NCBI GenBank assembly: GCA_002419295.1
Contig: DIFW01000017.1
Span: 128,031-155,828 of the forward strand
Length of the DNA stretch: 27,798 bases
Reading direction: 5' to 3'
DNA from: Patescibacteria group bacterium UBA5738
GTDB lineage: Bacteria; Patescibacteriota; Minisyncoccia; Minisyncoccales; UBA5738
Shown one piece after another: positions 13,925-21,655 of the stretch (its first letter is position 1; each line of letters begins with the position of its first letter). The notes below the pieces were generated by a model. It did no database searches. It saw nothing but the letters and a program-made list of their open reading frames with translations, and was not told where the DNA came from. Position numbers and translations under genes: made by a program.

Positions 13925-15310
13925 ATGAAATTCATTGACCGCGAGCGAGAATTAAAAGCGCTGGAAGAAAGATGGGCGAGTGATACCGCGCAACTTTTTA
14001 TTATCTATGGCAAGCGGCGCGTGGGAAAAACCGAGCTTATCAAGCAATTTATCAAAGACAAACAAGCGGTTTATTTTTTGGCCAGCCAGAGCACGGAAAA
14101 AGAGCAATTGCAAAGCTTGGGCCGGGCCATTGGCGGTCAATTTGGCGATCCGGCATTGGCGCGCAACGGTTTTGCCCAATGGCTTGATGTGTTTGAATAT
14201 CTTAAAAAAAACATTAAAGAAAGGTTTGTTTTGGCGATCGACGAATATCCCTATTTGGCGGAGGCTGATAAGGCGGTTTCCTCGCTGTTTCAAAAGGGGT
14301 GGGACGAGTTTTTAAAAGAAAGCAATATCTTTCTTATCCTTTCAGGATCAAGCATCGCGATGATGGAATCGGAAACTTTGATTTACGGCGCGCCGCTTTT
14401 CGGCCGGCGCACCGGGCAGTTGTTGTTAAAACCGCTTGCGTTTCGGCCGAGTTGGCAATTTTTTCCCGATAAAAGTTTTAATGATTTTTTGGAAATATAC
14501 GCGATAACCGGCGGAATGCCGGCTTATTTGGCGGAATTCAATCCCAAGAGGTCCATTGAGGCCAATATTTTGGATAAAATATTTTTACCGACAGCTTATC
14601 TTTTCAACGAGGTTGATTTTATCCTTCGGCAGGAATTGAGGGAACCAAAGAATTACATGGCGATTTTAAAGGCGGTGGCGTTTGGAAAAACAAAGTTGGG
14701 CAACATCGTCAACGAGACCGGGCTTGATAAAAATTTAACGAACAAATATCTGTCGGTTTTGGAAAGATTGCAGATCGTGGAAAGAGAATTTTCGGTTACC
14801 GAATCTTCGGCGGCAAAATCGCGGAAAGGATTATATAAGCTTTGCAATAATTTCGTCCGTTTTTGGTTTCAATATGTTTATTTATATAAAAGCGATTTGG
14901 AAATCGGCCGCCACGATGAGCCGTTGAGAAAAATAAAAGAAAATTTTTTCGTGCTTGAATCAATCGCGTATGAAGACATTTGCCTTGAATTGGCGCGGGA
15001 GATTGAGGATGGTTTGTTCTATTTTGAGCGGGCGGGGAAGTGGTGGGATAAAAATGAGGAAATTGATGTTGTGGCGTTGAATTCGGAAACCAAGGAAATT
15101 TTATTTGGCGAAGCCAAATGGTCGCAAAAAATGATCGGCACCGATATTTATGAAAATCTGAAAAGAAAGGCGCGGCTGGTTGATTGGAATCGCGGCGACA
15201 GAAAAGAACACTACGCGCTGTTTTCCAAAAGCGGCTTCACCAAAGATATGATCGCGCGAGCAAAAAAGGAAAATGTTAGGTTGATTCATCGCGACAAGTT
15301 AATTTTATAA
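13925..15310 (+). CDS. AAA-type ATPase with C-terminal DUF234 nuclease-like domain
   Basis: A 461-residue protein of the archaeal-ATPase (COG1672) type. It starts FIDRERELKALEERW, with Walker A GKRRVGKT at 29-36, Walker B VLAIDEYPYL (Asp 106, Glu 107) and a sensor-like LILSGSSI. After residue about 240 there is a winged-helix-like region (TKLGNIVNETGLDKNLTNKYL). The end carries EIDVV (Asp 381) and FGEAKW (Glu 396, Lys 398), which fits the PD-(D/E)XK-like core of DUF234. Such genes are widespread, mobile and poorly understood; an RNA- or DNA-directed nuclease or toxin role is possible. It has its own promoter with palindromic octamers. Confidence 0.9.
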   Translation: MKFIDRERELKALEERWASDTAQLFIIYGKRRVGKTELIKQFIKDKQAVYFLASQSTEKEQLQSLGRAIGGQFGDPALARNGFAQWLDVFEYLKKNIKERFVLAIDEYPYLAEADKAVSSLFQKGWDEFLKESNIFLILSGSSIAMMESETLIYGAPLFGRRTGQLLLKPLAFRPSWQFFPDKSFNDFLEIYAITGGMPAYLAEFNPKRSIEANILDKIFLPTAYLFNEVDFILRQELREPKNYMAILKAVAFGKTKLGNIVNETGLDKNLTNKYLSVLERLQIVEREFSVTESSAAKSRKGLYKLCNNFVRFWFQYVYLYKSDLEIGRHDEPLRKIKENFFVLESIAYEDICLELAREIEDGLFYFERAGKWWDKNEEIDVVALNSETKEILFGEAKWSQKMIGTDIYENLKRKARLVDWNRGDRKEHYALFSKSGFTKDMIARAKKENVRLIHRDKLIL

Positions 15311-15311
15311 T

Positions 15312-16115
15312 ATGCGAATAAAGCTAATCAAGTTCAAAAATCATGATCATGAAATCTTGCGGGGGATTTTGACGGTTCCCGACAAAAAGCCGGAATTCGG
15401 AGCGATTTTTCTGCAGGGATTTGAGCGCAACGCGACCGTGGAAAAGAAAGCCAAATCGATGGCGATCGAATTGGCGAAAAACAATGTCGCGTCATTGCGT
15501 TTTGACGCGTCCGGGTGCGGGTTATCGGAGGGTGATTTTTCAAAAATTACATTAAAGGGCCGCGCGAGAGAATTATTGAAGGCGTTGGAAGCTTTTCGCA
15601 AAGAATGCGGCGATTTGAAAATAAATTTTGTGGCGCACAGTTTGGGGATGTGCCCGCTGGCGCTGGTTTTCGGCGCGGTCGAATCATCGACCAACAAGAT
15701 GGTTTTTATCGCGCCGGCATTAAACCAAAAAGATTTATTGCGGTTTTATTTTGTCCGCGATCTGATGAAAAAGAAGAATCCGAACGCAAAAATAAATTGG
15801 CAAAATTATCGGCAATATTTGGATGAAGGCGATTTTTTGATCGATTGCGCGCGCCGCGGAAAAATGACGCGGGAAAATTATATCAAACCGGATTATTTTT
15901 TGGAGGCCAAAGATATGGATTTTTCGCGTAGCTTTGATGCCGTGAAAAATAAGATTTTGCATGTCCACGGCGAATTTGATTTGTCGGCGCCGCCGGAAAG
16001 TCTGGGAACGGAATTTCCAAACCGCATCATCGTCAAAGGCGGCGACCACGATCTGGAGCGGCCGGATTTTTGGGAACAATGGTTTCCCAAAGCCGTTGAA
16101 TTTTTAACCAAATGA
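15312..16115 (+). CDS. Alpha/beta hydrolase
   Basis: A 267-residue protein with a complete visible triad: Ser 110 in the elbow AHSLGM, Asp 223 in HGEFDLSAPPE, and His 246 in GGDHDLERPDFW. The N-terminal HEILRGILTVPD...GAIFLQGFERNA is typical of the esterase/aminopeptidase-like serine hydrolases. The substrate is unknown. Its ATG is 1 bp after the ATPase stop, and its stop overlaps the next gene by ATGA, so these three genes form one operon. Confidence 0.9.
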   Translation: MRIKLIKFKNHDHEILRGILTVPDKKPEFGAIFLQGFERNATVEKKAKSMAIELAKNNVASLRFDASGCGLSEGDFSKITLKGRARELLKALEAFRKECGDLKINFVAHSLGMCPLALVFGAVESSTNKMVFIAPALNQKDLLRFYFVRDLMKKKNPNAKINWQNYRQYLDEGDFLIDCARRGKMTRENYIKPDYFLEAKDMDFSRSFDAVKNKILHVHGEFDLSAPPESLGTEFPNRIIVKGGDHDLERPDFWEQWFPKAVEFLTK

Positions 16116-16618
16116 AAATAAAAATCACGGTCAATGATAAAATGCAGACGGGGTATGAATATTTTTTGGTTGCGCCGATGGGGGAGAGATTTGACAGGGA
16201 ATTTGCGCCGGAACTGACGCCCAAGCGAATGTTGGCCATGGGGATATTCGGCGGCAAATATATGACCGACTGCCAAAAGGAATTTCCGAAAGATTGGTAT
16301 GAAAAAGCAAAATTAAACTCGGAATTTCACGATCCGAAATTAAACTGCTTCGGTGTCAACGCGTCACAGCCGCTTTCTGTTTGGCGCGAAAAAGGGTGGA
16401 TTCATCCGGCGGATCCGCGGGGATGGTTTCAGTGGTATTGCCGCTATTATATGGGGCGGCGCCTGCCCGAATATGACCAATGGCAGATCAAAAGGTGGAA
16501 AGCGATCGCGCGGCACATCGCCCAAATCAAAAAGAATTGCGCGCCGCGCGATTTGTCGTGCCGCAAAAAACAGCGCCAAGCGGTATTGCACTGGGCCTAT
16601 GATGCGAGAAAAATTTGA
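16112..16618 (+). CDS. Conserved protein of unknown function, Trp/Tyr-rich
   Basis: A 168-residue protein with strongly conserved-looking segments: YEYFLVAPMGERFD, FAPELTPKRMLAMGIFGGKYM, NASQPLSVWREKGWIHPADP, GWFQWYCRYYMGRR and QAVLHWAYDARKI. I recognise this as a widespread family with no function known to me. It has many aromatic and Arg residues and four cysteines, two of them in KKNCAPRDLSC. It is translationally coupled (ATGA) to the alpha/beta hydrolase, which suggests a joint function. Confidence 0.85.
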   Translation: MKIKITVNDKMQTGYEYFLVAPMGERFDREFAPELTPKRMLAMGIFGGKYMTDCQKEFPKDWYEKAKLNSEFHDPKLNCFGVNASQPLSVWREKGWIHPADPRGWFQWYCRYYMGRRLPEYDQWQIKRWKAIARHIAQIKKNCAPRDLSCRKKQRQAVLHWAYDARKI

Positions 16619-16649
16619 GATTGTTAATTTTTATAAAAAAAGATGGCAT

Positions 16650-16787
16650 TTATTTGCCCTTTTCGATGAATTTTTTTATTGTGATGGCATCTTGTTGGCC
16701 ATGAATCAAAGATAGTATTGCGTCGGCTTTTTCTTCATATGGCCGCATTTCCATTTCTAATACAAAGAGCTTCGTGTGTCCTCTCAT
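16650..16787 (-). CDS. Small hypothetical protein (45 aa)
   Basis: A minus-strand frame MRGHTKLFVLEMEMRPYEEKADAI... ending in KKFIEKGK, helical and charged. It is supported by an AAGGTG Shine-Dalgarno site 5 bp upstream (complement of 16793-16798) and by promoter boxes TTGACA/AATATA 17 bp apart (16804-16832). It lies alone in the gap between the conserved protein and the second nucleotidyltransferase pair. No family is recognised. The frame stays open upstream to 16997, but that part looks non-coding. Confidence 0.5.
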   Translation of the reverse strand: MRGHTKLFVLEMEMRPYEEKADAILSLIHGQQDAITIKKFIEKGK

Positions 16788-16803
16788 TTTTTCACCTTGA
16801 TGA

Positions 16804-16832
16804 TATATTGGCCTAAATTTCAATTTTGTCAA
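16804..16832 (-). promoter_or_regulatory. Promoter of the 45-aa minus-strand gene
   Basis: On the minus strand, TTGACA (16832-16827), 17 bp, AATATA (16809-16804), leading to a short leader with AAGGTG before the ATG at 16787. Confidence 0.5.
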
Positions 16833-16929
16833 GGGTTTTCCGGTTTTTGTGTTGCATAAACAGGGAGGGCGGGAGTGGATTTTGGGGTGGATTTGTGGTA
16901 AAATTAAGTTGTAAAATCGCAAAAAGGGA

Positions 16930-17187
16930 ATGGCGGAAATTAATGAATTTATCAAGAAAAGGCCGGGACTGGTCTGGTCAACAATGCAGTACGACAAACT
17001 TTCCGAAGAGGTGATTGTGGAGGCGGTTTTAAATTACGGCGATTGGCGCGATGTGCAGGAAATGATAAAAATTTTGGGGATTAAAAAGGTTGCGTTGATA
17101 TTTAACGAAGAAGCGAAACAAAAAAGATGCAATTTGCGTCCGGAAATTGTGCATTATTTCAATCTTTATTTTAAGAGATATGCATAA
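16930..17187 (+). CDS. Small protein paired with second AbiEii-type gene
   Basis: An 85-residue protein (MAEINEFIKKRPGLVWSTMQ...). The centre EAVLNYGDWRDVQEMIKILGIKKV looks like a helical module and the end NLRPEIVHYFNLYFKRY is aromatic. Such small proteins with a GDWxDV segment often precede AbiEii-type nucleotidyltransferases in CPR and Bacteroidetes genomes, from memory. It overlaps the next gene by 8 bp, so the pair is co-translated. An antitoxin or adaptor role is inferred from position only. Confidence 0.75.
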   Translation: MAEINEFIKKRPGLVWSTMQYDKLSEEVIVEAVLNYGDWRDVQEMIKILGIKKVALIFNEEAKQKRCNLRPEIVHYFNLYFKRYA

Positions 17188-17791
17188 GGAAATTTTGACC
17201 GAAAACCAAATAAAATTATTGCCGGTTTTGAAATTGTTTTCAAATAGTTTTGGTTTGGTTGGCGGTACCGCCATTGCTTTGCATATTGGGCATAGGCGAT
17301 CAATTGATTTTGATATGTTTTGCGGCAAGAGATTCGGCAATTTAGCGATTGAAAAAAAATTTAGGGCGAATACGAATATTGATAAAATAATTGTTAGTCG
17401 CTTGGACGAATTGACATTTCTTGCCGGCGGAGTCAAATTCACTTTTTTTAATTATCCATACTTGATTGATTATCCGAACAGATTTGAGGCGAAAATAAGA
17501 ATTCCAGATTTGTTGACTTTGGCGGCGATGAAAGCGTTCGCGCTGGGAATGCGCGCCAAATGGAAGGATTATGTTGATTTATATTTCATAATGCGGGATT
17601 TTCATAAAATTGATGAAATCATAGAAAGGGGAGAAGAAATTTTTACCACTGAATTCAATGCTAAAATTTTTAGAGTTCAGTTGGGATATTTCAACGATAT
17701 TAGATATGACGAACCGGTGGAGTTTATGCCCGGGTTTGCGGTAAATGATGATGAAATAAAGAAGAAACTGATTGAATTCAGTTTGGGATAA
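17180..17791 (+). CDS. AbiEii/AbiGii-type nucleotidyltransferase, copy 2
   Basis: A 203-residue protein from ATG 17180 (MHKEILTENQ); an upstream in-frame start would lie deep in the partner gene. It has GG at 28-29 (GLVGGTAIALHIGHRRS), the acidic pair Asp 43/Asp 45 in SIDFDMF, and a distal AAMKAFALG...KWKDYVDLYFI with Lys and the KDxxDL motif. It keeps the catalytic layout of the first copy (10211) but differs widely in sequence, which argues for separate acquisition or old duplication. Its target is unknown. alaS begins 14 bp after its stop. Confidence 0.88.
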   Translation: MHKEILTENQIKLLPVLKLFSNSFGLVGGTAIALHIGHRRSIDFDMFCGKRFGNLAIEKKFRANTNIDKIIVSRLDELTFLAGGVKFTFFNYPYLIDYPNRFEAKIRIPDLLTLAAMKAFALGMRAKWKDYVDLYFIMRDFHKIDEIIERGEEIFTTEFNAKIFRVQLGYFNDIRYDEPVEFMPGFAVNDDEIKKKLIEFSLG

Positions 17792-17805
17792 AGAATATAA
17801 ACATT

Positions 17806-19665
17806 ATGGATACCAAAGAAATCAGGGAAAAGTATTTGGAATGCATGAAAAAACAGGAGCACGCGATCGTGCCTTCATGCGGGTTGGTGCCGGATAATGA
17901 TCCGACGACCTTGTTTACTTCCGCCGGGATGCAGCAAATGATTCCGTACCTTTCGGGACAAAAACATCCGCTGGGATCGCGGATCGCCAATTCGCAAAAA
18001 TGCTTGCGCACGCAGGATATCGATGAAGCGGGGGACAACCGGCACATGACTTTTTTCGAGATGCTGGGCAACTGGTCGCTGGACGATTATTTCAAAAAAG
18101 AACAGCTGGGCTGGATCTTTGAGTTTTTAACCAAAGAAGTCGGCTTGGATCCGAAAAATATCTACGCGACCGCGTTTCGCGGTTTGCCGGAGGCGGGAAT
18201 TCCAAAAGACGGGGAAACCGCCAATGTGTGGAAAGAATTGTTCGCGACCGCGGGAATTAACGCCAAAGATGTTGATTTCGCCGAGGAAAAAGGAATGCAA
18301 GACGGCCGGATTTTTTATTATGACGAAAAAAAGAATTGGTGGTCCCGATCGGGCACGCCGCAATCTATGCCCGAAGGCGAGCTGGGCGGGCCGGATTCGG
18401 AGATTTTTTGGGATTTCGGCGCGGAGCGAAAACTCCACGAAAATTCGCCGTGGAAAGATTTGCCCTGCCATCCCAATTGCGACTGCGGCCGGTTTTTGGA
18501 GATTGGCAACAATGTATTTATGGAATACGCGAAGCGAAGCGGGGCGGTGGCGAAAATGGAACGGCACAATGTTGATTTTGGCGGGGGATTGGAGCGGATT
18601 GCCGCCGCGAGCAACAACGATCCTGACGCGTTCAAAATCGATTTGTTTTCTCCGGCGATCGCCGAAATTGAAAAATTATCGGGCAAGCAATATGGCGCCG
18701 ATGTCAAAATGACTGGCGCGATGCGGGTGATTGCCGACCACATTCGTTCAGCGTCGTTTTTGATCGCCGACGGGGCGTTGCCGTCCAACAAGGCGCAAGG
18801 CTATTTTTGCCGCCGGTTGATCCGCCGCGCGATTGTCAAGGGCAATCAATTGGGGATTAAAAAAAACTTTTTGCCGGAAATGGCAAGTATATATTCAAAT
18901 ATATATTTAAATATATACAAACTGCCGCAAGCAACCATTGCCGCCGAATTGGAAAAGGAAGAAACCAAATTTAAAAAAACGCTCAATGAGGGGTTGAAAG
19001 AATTTGAAAAATCGGCCAAGGAGGCCGGCGCGGTTTTAAACGGCAAACAGCTTTTTGATCTTTATCAAAGTTTTGGATTTCCGCTGGAATTGAGCTTGGA
19101 AATTGCCAAAGAAAAAAACATTGGCGTTGCCGCCGCCGCTCAAGATGAATTCGGGGCCAGCTTGAAACGGCATCAGGAATTATCGCGCACCGCTTCCGCG
19201 GGAATGTTCAAAGGAGGGCTGGCGGACGCGAGCGAGCAAACGACGAAACTGCACACTGCGGCGCATTTGCTTTTGGCGGCACTGCGTTTGGTTTTGGGCG
19301 AACACATTGTCCAGCGCGGCTCCAACATCACTGCCGAACGGTTGCGCTTCGATTTTTCCCATCCGCAAAAAATGGCACCGGAACAAATAGAACAGGTTGA
19401 AGCGTTGGTTAACGAAAAAATCAGCCAGAATATTCCTATCGCCAAAGAAGAAATGAACTTGGAAGACGCCAGAATCGCGGGCGCGACGGGCGCGTTCGGT
19501 TCAAAATACGGCGAACGGGTGACGGTTTACGCCATCGGAGATTTTTCCAAGGAAATCTGCGGCGGACCGCACGCGGAAAATACCGGCAATCTTGGCCGTT
19601 TTAAAATCGCCAAAGAAGAATCATCGTCGTCGGGGGTGCGGCGCATAAAGGCGATTCTGGAATGA
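17806..19665 (+). CDS. alaS: Alanyl-tRNA synthetase, short form without C-Ala domain
   Basis: A 619-residue protein. The catalytic core is clear: KYLECMKKQEHAIVPSCGLVP, LFTSAGMQQM, RTQDIDEAGDNRHMTFFEMLGNW and the DFGGGLERIAAAS region. The editing domain keeps HTAAH (483-487) and CGGPH (Cys 585, His 589) and ends GVRRIKAILE. Typical bacterial AlaRS has about 870 residues; the C-terminal oligomerisation/C-Ala domain is absent here. Short AlaRS forms are known in some CPR lineages. It charges tRNA-Ala and can still clear mischarged Ser/Gly. A weak hairpin with a T-run lies just after it (about 19671-19699). Confidence 0.97.
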   Translation: MDTKEIREKYLECMKKQEHAIVPSCGLVPDNDPTTLFTSAGMQQMIPYLSGQKHPLGSRIANSQKCLRTQDIDEAGDNRHMTFFEMLGNWSLDDYFKKEQLGWIFEFLTKEVGLDPKNIYATAFRGLPEAGIPKDGETANVWKELFATAGINAKDVDFAEEKGMQDGRIFYYDEKKNWWSRSGTPQSMPEGELGGPDSEIFWDFGAERKLHENSPWKDLPCHPNCDCGRFLEIGNNVFMEYAKRSGAVAKMERHNVDFGGGLERIAAASNNDPDAFKIDLFSPAIAEIEKLSGKQYGADVKMTGAMRVIADHIRSASFLIADGALPSNKAQGYFCRRLIRRAIVKGNQLGIKKNFLPEMASIYSNIYLNIYKLPQATIAAELEKEETKFKKTLNEGLKEFEKSAKEAGAVLNGKQLFDLYQSFGFPLELSLEIAKEKNIGVAAAAQDEFGASLKRHQELSRTASAGMFKGGLADASEQTTKLHTAAHLLLAALRLVLGEHIVQRGSNITAERLRFDFSHPQKMAPEQIEQVEALVNEKISQNIPIAKEEMNLEDARIAGATGAFGSKYGERVTVYAIGDFSKEICGGPHAENTGNLGRFKIAKEESSSSGVRRIKAILE

Positions 19666-19759
19666 TTTCCACAAGCGCGCATTTGCGTTGCTTTTTTAAA
19701 GTTGATAGAATGGACTCATAAAGTTAACATTTCTTCCGTTTCGGATGAAAAATAAAAAT

Positions 19760-20275
19760 ATGGATAAAAAAATCGTTTATTATGTGATCGCGGGCGCGGT
19801 GTTGGTGTTGATAATTGGCATTATTATCGCGGTAAATCCGGGGAGCGAGAAAACTGTTACCGTGGAGGAAGAACCGCCGGCGGAACAAGCGGTTAAAACG
19901 GAAACCGAGGTTAACCGGGATATCGCCGAAAAGCTCAATCTTGCCGAAGGCCAGTTGCCGTTGCGGGTGACTATTGAAGATAATGGACAGTCGGCTTCTT
20001 TGACTCCCGGAAAAAATATCACCTTGATGCTGGGCGAGAATTACGAGTGGACAATAGCTTCAAGCAACGATATGGTTTTGGCGAAAAGATCATTGAGCGT
20101 TGATGACTCGCGCGTGCAGGGAGTGTATCAAGTGGTGGGGGAAGGCAATGCGATTTTATCCGCCGAAGGAAAATGCAAGTCCGGCGCGGTTTGCGAAAAG
20201 CCGGCGCAAACATTCACTTTTGATGTTGACGGAGTGATCAGCGAGAATTTTTCTGCCGAAGATTTAACCAAATAA
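19760..20275 (+). CDS. Membrane-anchored extracytoplasmic beta-sandwich protein (chagasin-like)
   Basis: A 171-residue protein with an N-terminal uncleaved signal anchor (IVYYVIAGAVLVLIIGIIIA, residues about 4-23) and an acidic Pro/Glu linker. The extracytoplasmic domain has strands such as ASLTPGKNITLMLGENYEWTI and a central GEGNAILSAEGKC. The pattern recalls chagasin/I42-type inhibitor or similar Ig-like domains; this is a fold-level guess, since the chagasin NPTTGY loop is not intact (GENYEW). Two cysteines (KCKSGAVC) could form a disulfide. I start at ATG 19760 (aaatATG), though ATG 19745 is five codons upstream. It is followed by a terminator. Confidence 0.7.
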   Translation: MDKKIVYYVIAGAVLVLIIGIIIAVNPGSEKTVTVEEEPPAEQAVKTETEVNRDIAEKLNLAEGQLPLRVTIEDNGQSASLTPGKNITLMLGENYEWTIASSNDMVLAKRSLSVDDSRVQGVYQVVGEGNAILSAEGKCKSGAVCEKPAQTFTFDVDGVISENFSAEDLTK

Positions 20276-20292
20276 AATTATTCGCTTGCGAT

Positions 20293-20325
20293 CAAAAACG
20301 GCTTTTTCAAAAGCCGTTTTTGTTA
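20293..20325 (+). terminator. Intrinsic terminator
   Basis: CAAAAACGGCTTTT (20293-20306) pairs with AAAAGCCGTTTTTG (20309-20322). The right arm supplies the T-run. It ends 15 bp before the next ATG. Confidence 0.85.
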
Positions 20326-20340
20326 GGATTTTGCCAAATT

Positions 20341-20886
20341 ATGAAAATTGCCATTGGCACGGAAAATAAAATAAAAATCAGCGCGCTGGCGGAAACCGTC
20401 GCGGATTACGATTTTTTGGCGCAAGCCCGAATCTGCGAAGTTAAAGTTTCCAGCGGTGTGGACGATCAGCCGAAAAGCTTGCCGGAGACGGTGCGCGGCG
20501 CCAAGAACCGCGCTCGCGCGGCGTTTGCCGCCGCGGGGTTGGGTATCGGGGATTTTGGCGTTGGCATTGAAGATGGCTTGATGGAAGTCCAAGATTCACT
20601 CACCGGATTTATGAATATCGGCATTTGCGCGATCTATGACGGGGATAAATTCCATTTGGGATCATCGGCGGCGTTTGAATATCCTCCGGCGGCGGTTGAA
20701 TTGGTGAAACAGGGGATGGATATCAATCAAGCGTTCCATAAATTGGAATTAACCAAAAATCCTTTTGTGGGATCATCGGAAGGCGCTATCGGTATTTTGA
20801 CCCGCGGCCGGTGGGACAGAAAAACAACCGTCAAGCAAGCGCTTACCGCCGCGCTGATCCAAATAGAGAACAAACCTTTGTATTAA
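20341..20886 (+). CDS. DUF84 family NTPase (inosine/xanthosine triphosphatase-like)
   Basis: A 181-residue protein. The N-terminal IAIGTENKIKISALAE is the SxNxxK-like opening of the ITPase superfamily. Characteristic DUF84/YjjX segments follow: VSSGVDDQPKSLPETVRGAKNRA, GVGIEDGL, and a C-terminal GAIGILTRGRWDRKTTVKQAL. Such enzymes hydrolyse non-canonical ITP/XTP to keep them out of nucleic acids. ATG 20341 matches the family start; upstream in-frame codons lie inside the terminator. It is monocistronic and convergent with rplT. Confidence 0.9.
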   Translation: MKIAIGTENKIKISALAETVADYDFLAQARICEVKVSSGVDDQPKSLPETVRGAKNRARAAFAAAGLGIGDFGVGIEDGLMEVQDSLTGFMNIGICAIYDGDKFHLGSSAAFEYPPAAVELVKQGMDINQAFHKLELTKNPFVGSSEGAIGILTRGRWDRKTTVKQALTAALIQIENKPLY

Positions 20887-20916
20887 TAAAAACGCTCCCT
20901 GTGGAGCGTTTTTATT
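20885..20916. terminator. Bidirectional terminator between DUF84 gene and rplT
   Basis: Arms 20885-20898 and 20903-20916 (AATAAAAACGCTCC / GGAGCGTTTTTATT) pair perfectly around CTGT. The A-run and T-run serve both strands. Confidence 0.85.
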
Positions 20917-20945
20917 GAGTGCAATACCTCTGGAAAATATAAAAT

Positions 20946-21290
20946 TTATTTGATTTTTGCCAGCACTGCTTCAAAAAGGTGCGGATACTTGGCGGAAAAT
21001 TCCGACAATATCTTGCGATCAATGGCAATGTTGTTTTTCTTGATTGCGCCGATGAACCGGCTGTAGGTGGTGCCGTTTTTGCGGCAAACGGCATTGATGT
21101 GGATGTTCCATACCGCGCGATTTTCGCGTTTTTTCACCTTGCGGTCGCGATAATTATACGACAACGCCTTCATCATTGCCTGCTTTGCCGAAGCAAGCTT
21201 TGATTTTCTTCCCCAGCGGAATCCTTTGGTATATTCAATAATATTGGCTCTCTTTTTGTGGTGGAGCGTTCCTCGTTTTACTCGTGGCAT
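20946..21290 (-). CDS. rplT: 50S ribosomal protein L20
   Basis: A 114-residue protein of typical length (MPRVKRGTLHHKKRANIIEYTKGF; YRDRKVKKRENRAVW; NGTTYSRFIGAIKKNNI). It binds 23S rRNA early in 50S assembly. It is the last gene of the infC-rpmI-rplT operon, separated from rpmI by an AT-rich palindromic element, and ends at the shared terminator at 20885. Confidence 0.98.
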   Translation of the reverse strand: MPRVKRGTLHHKKRANIIEYTKGFRWGRKSKLASAKQAMMKALSYNYRDRKVKKRENRAVWNIHINAVCRKNGTTYSRFIGAIKKNNIAIDRKILSEFSAKYPHLFEAVLAKIK

Positions 21291-21308
21291 GAAAATAGTT
21301 CAAAATGT

Positions 21309-21378
21309 AAAAATCAAAATGTAAAATTACAATTCAAATTTTAAAATTTGGTAATTTTACATTGTCATTTTGATTTTT
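21309..21378. repeat. AT-rich imperfect palindromic element between rpmI and rplT
   Basis: The left arm 21309-21330 (ending AATGTAAAATTAC) pairs with the right arm 21351-21378 (starting GTAATTTTACATT) with a small bulge. A perfect 16-bp palindrome CAAATTTTAAAATTTG (21335-21350) lies at the centre. The whole could fold as a long hairpin. It interrupts an operon normally tightly packed and looks like a small repeat insertion rather than an L20 autoregulatory leader. Confidence 0.65.
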
Positions 21379-21397
21379 GATATTTACACTTTTAATT

Positions 21398-21583
21398 TTA
21401 TTTAATGATTAGCTTTCTGATTTTCTTGGCTTCTGATTCGTTCAGCGGCACCCATTTGCGCCCGGCGCGAACTTTATTGCCCGACATTTTTGAGCGCAAA
21501 TGGCATGAACCGGTGGGGCGCCGCAATATCTTGCCGGTTTTGGTGATTTTGAATCTCTTGGTGATTGATTTTCTTGTCTTCAT
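21398..21583 (-). CDS. rpmI: 50S ribosomal protein L35
   Basis: A 61-residue basic protein (MKTRKSITKRFKITKTGKILRRPTG... ending KKIRKLIIK) of normal length and character for bL35. It lies between infC and rplT in the standard bacterial order. Confidence 0.97.
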   Translation of the reverse strand: MKTRKSITKRFKITKTGKILRRPTGSCHLRSKMSGNKVRAGRKWVPLNESEAKKIRKLIIK

Positions 21584-21618
21584 CGTTTTGATTTTAAAAT
21601 TTTACTGAAAATTGCTTG

Positions 21619-21644
21619 CCCGCCGAAGCCTTGGCGAAGGCGGG
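21619..21644. repeat. GC-rich hairpin repeat between infC and rpmI
   Basis: CCCGCC (21619-21624) pairs with GGCGGG (21639-21644), with an inner GCC-TT-GGC stem. No T-run follows on the minus strand, so it is not a clear terminator. I recall similar GCCTTCGCCAAGGC-type palindromes scattered in CPR genomes. Confidence 0.55.
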
Positions 21645-21655
21645 AAAATTGAAAA

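Noticed and set aside
16788..16997. Upstream extension of the 45-residue minus-strand gene
   Set aside because: The region holds its promoter and Shine-Dalgarno site and overlaps the divergent small gene at 16930.
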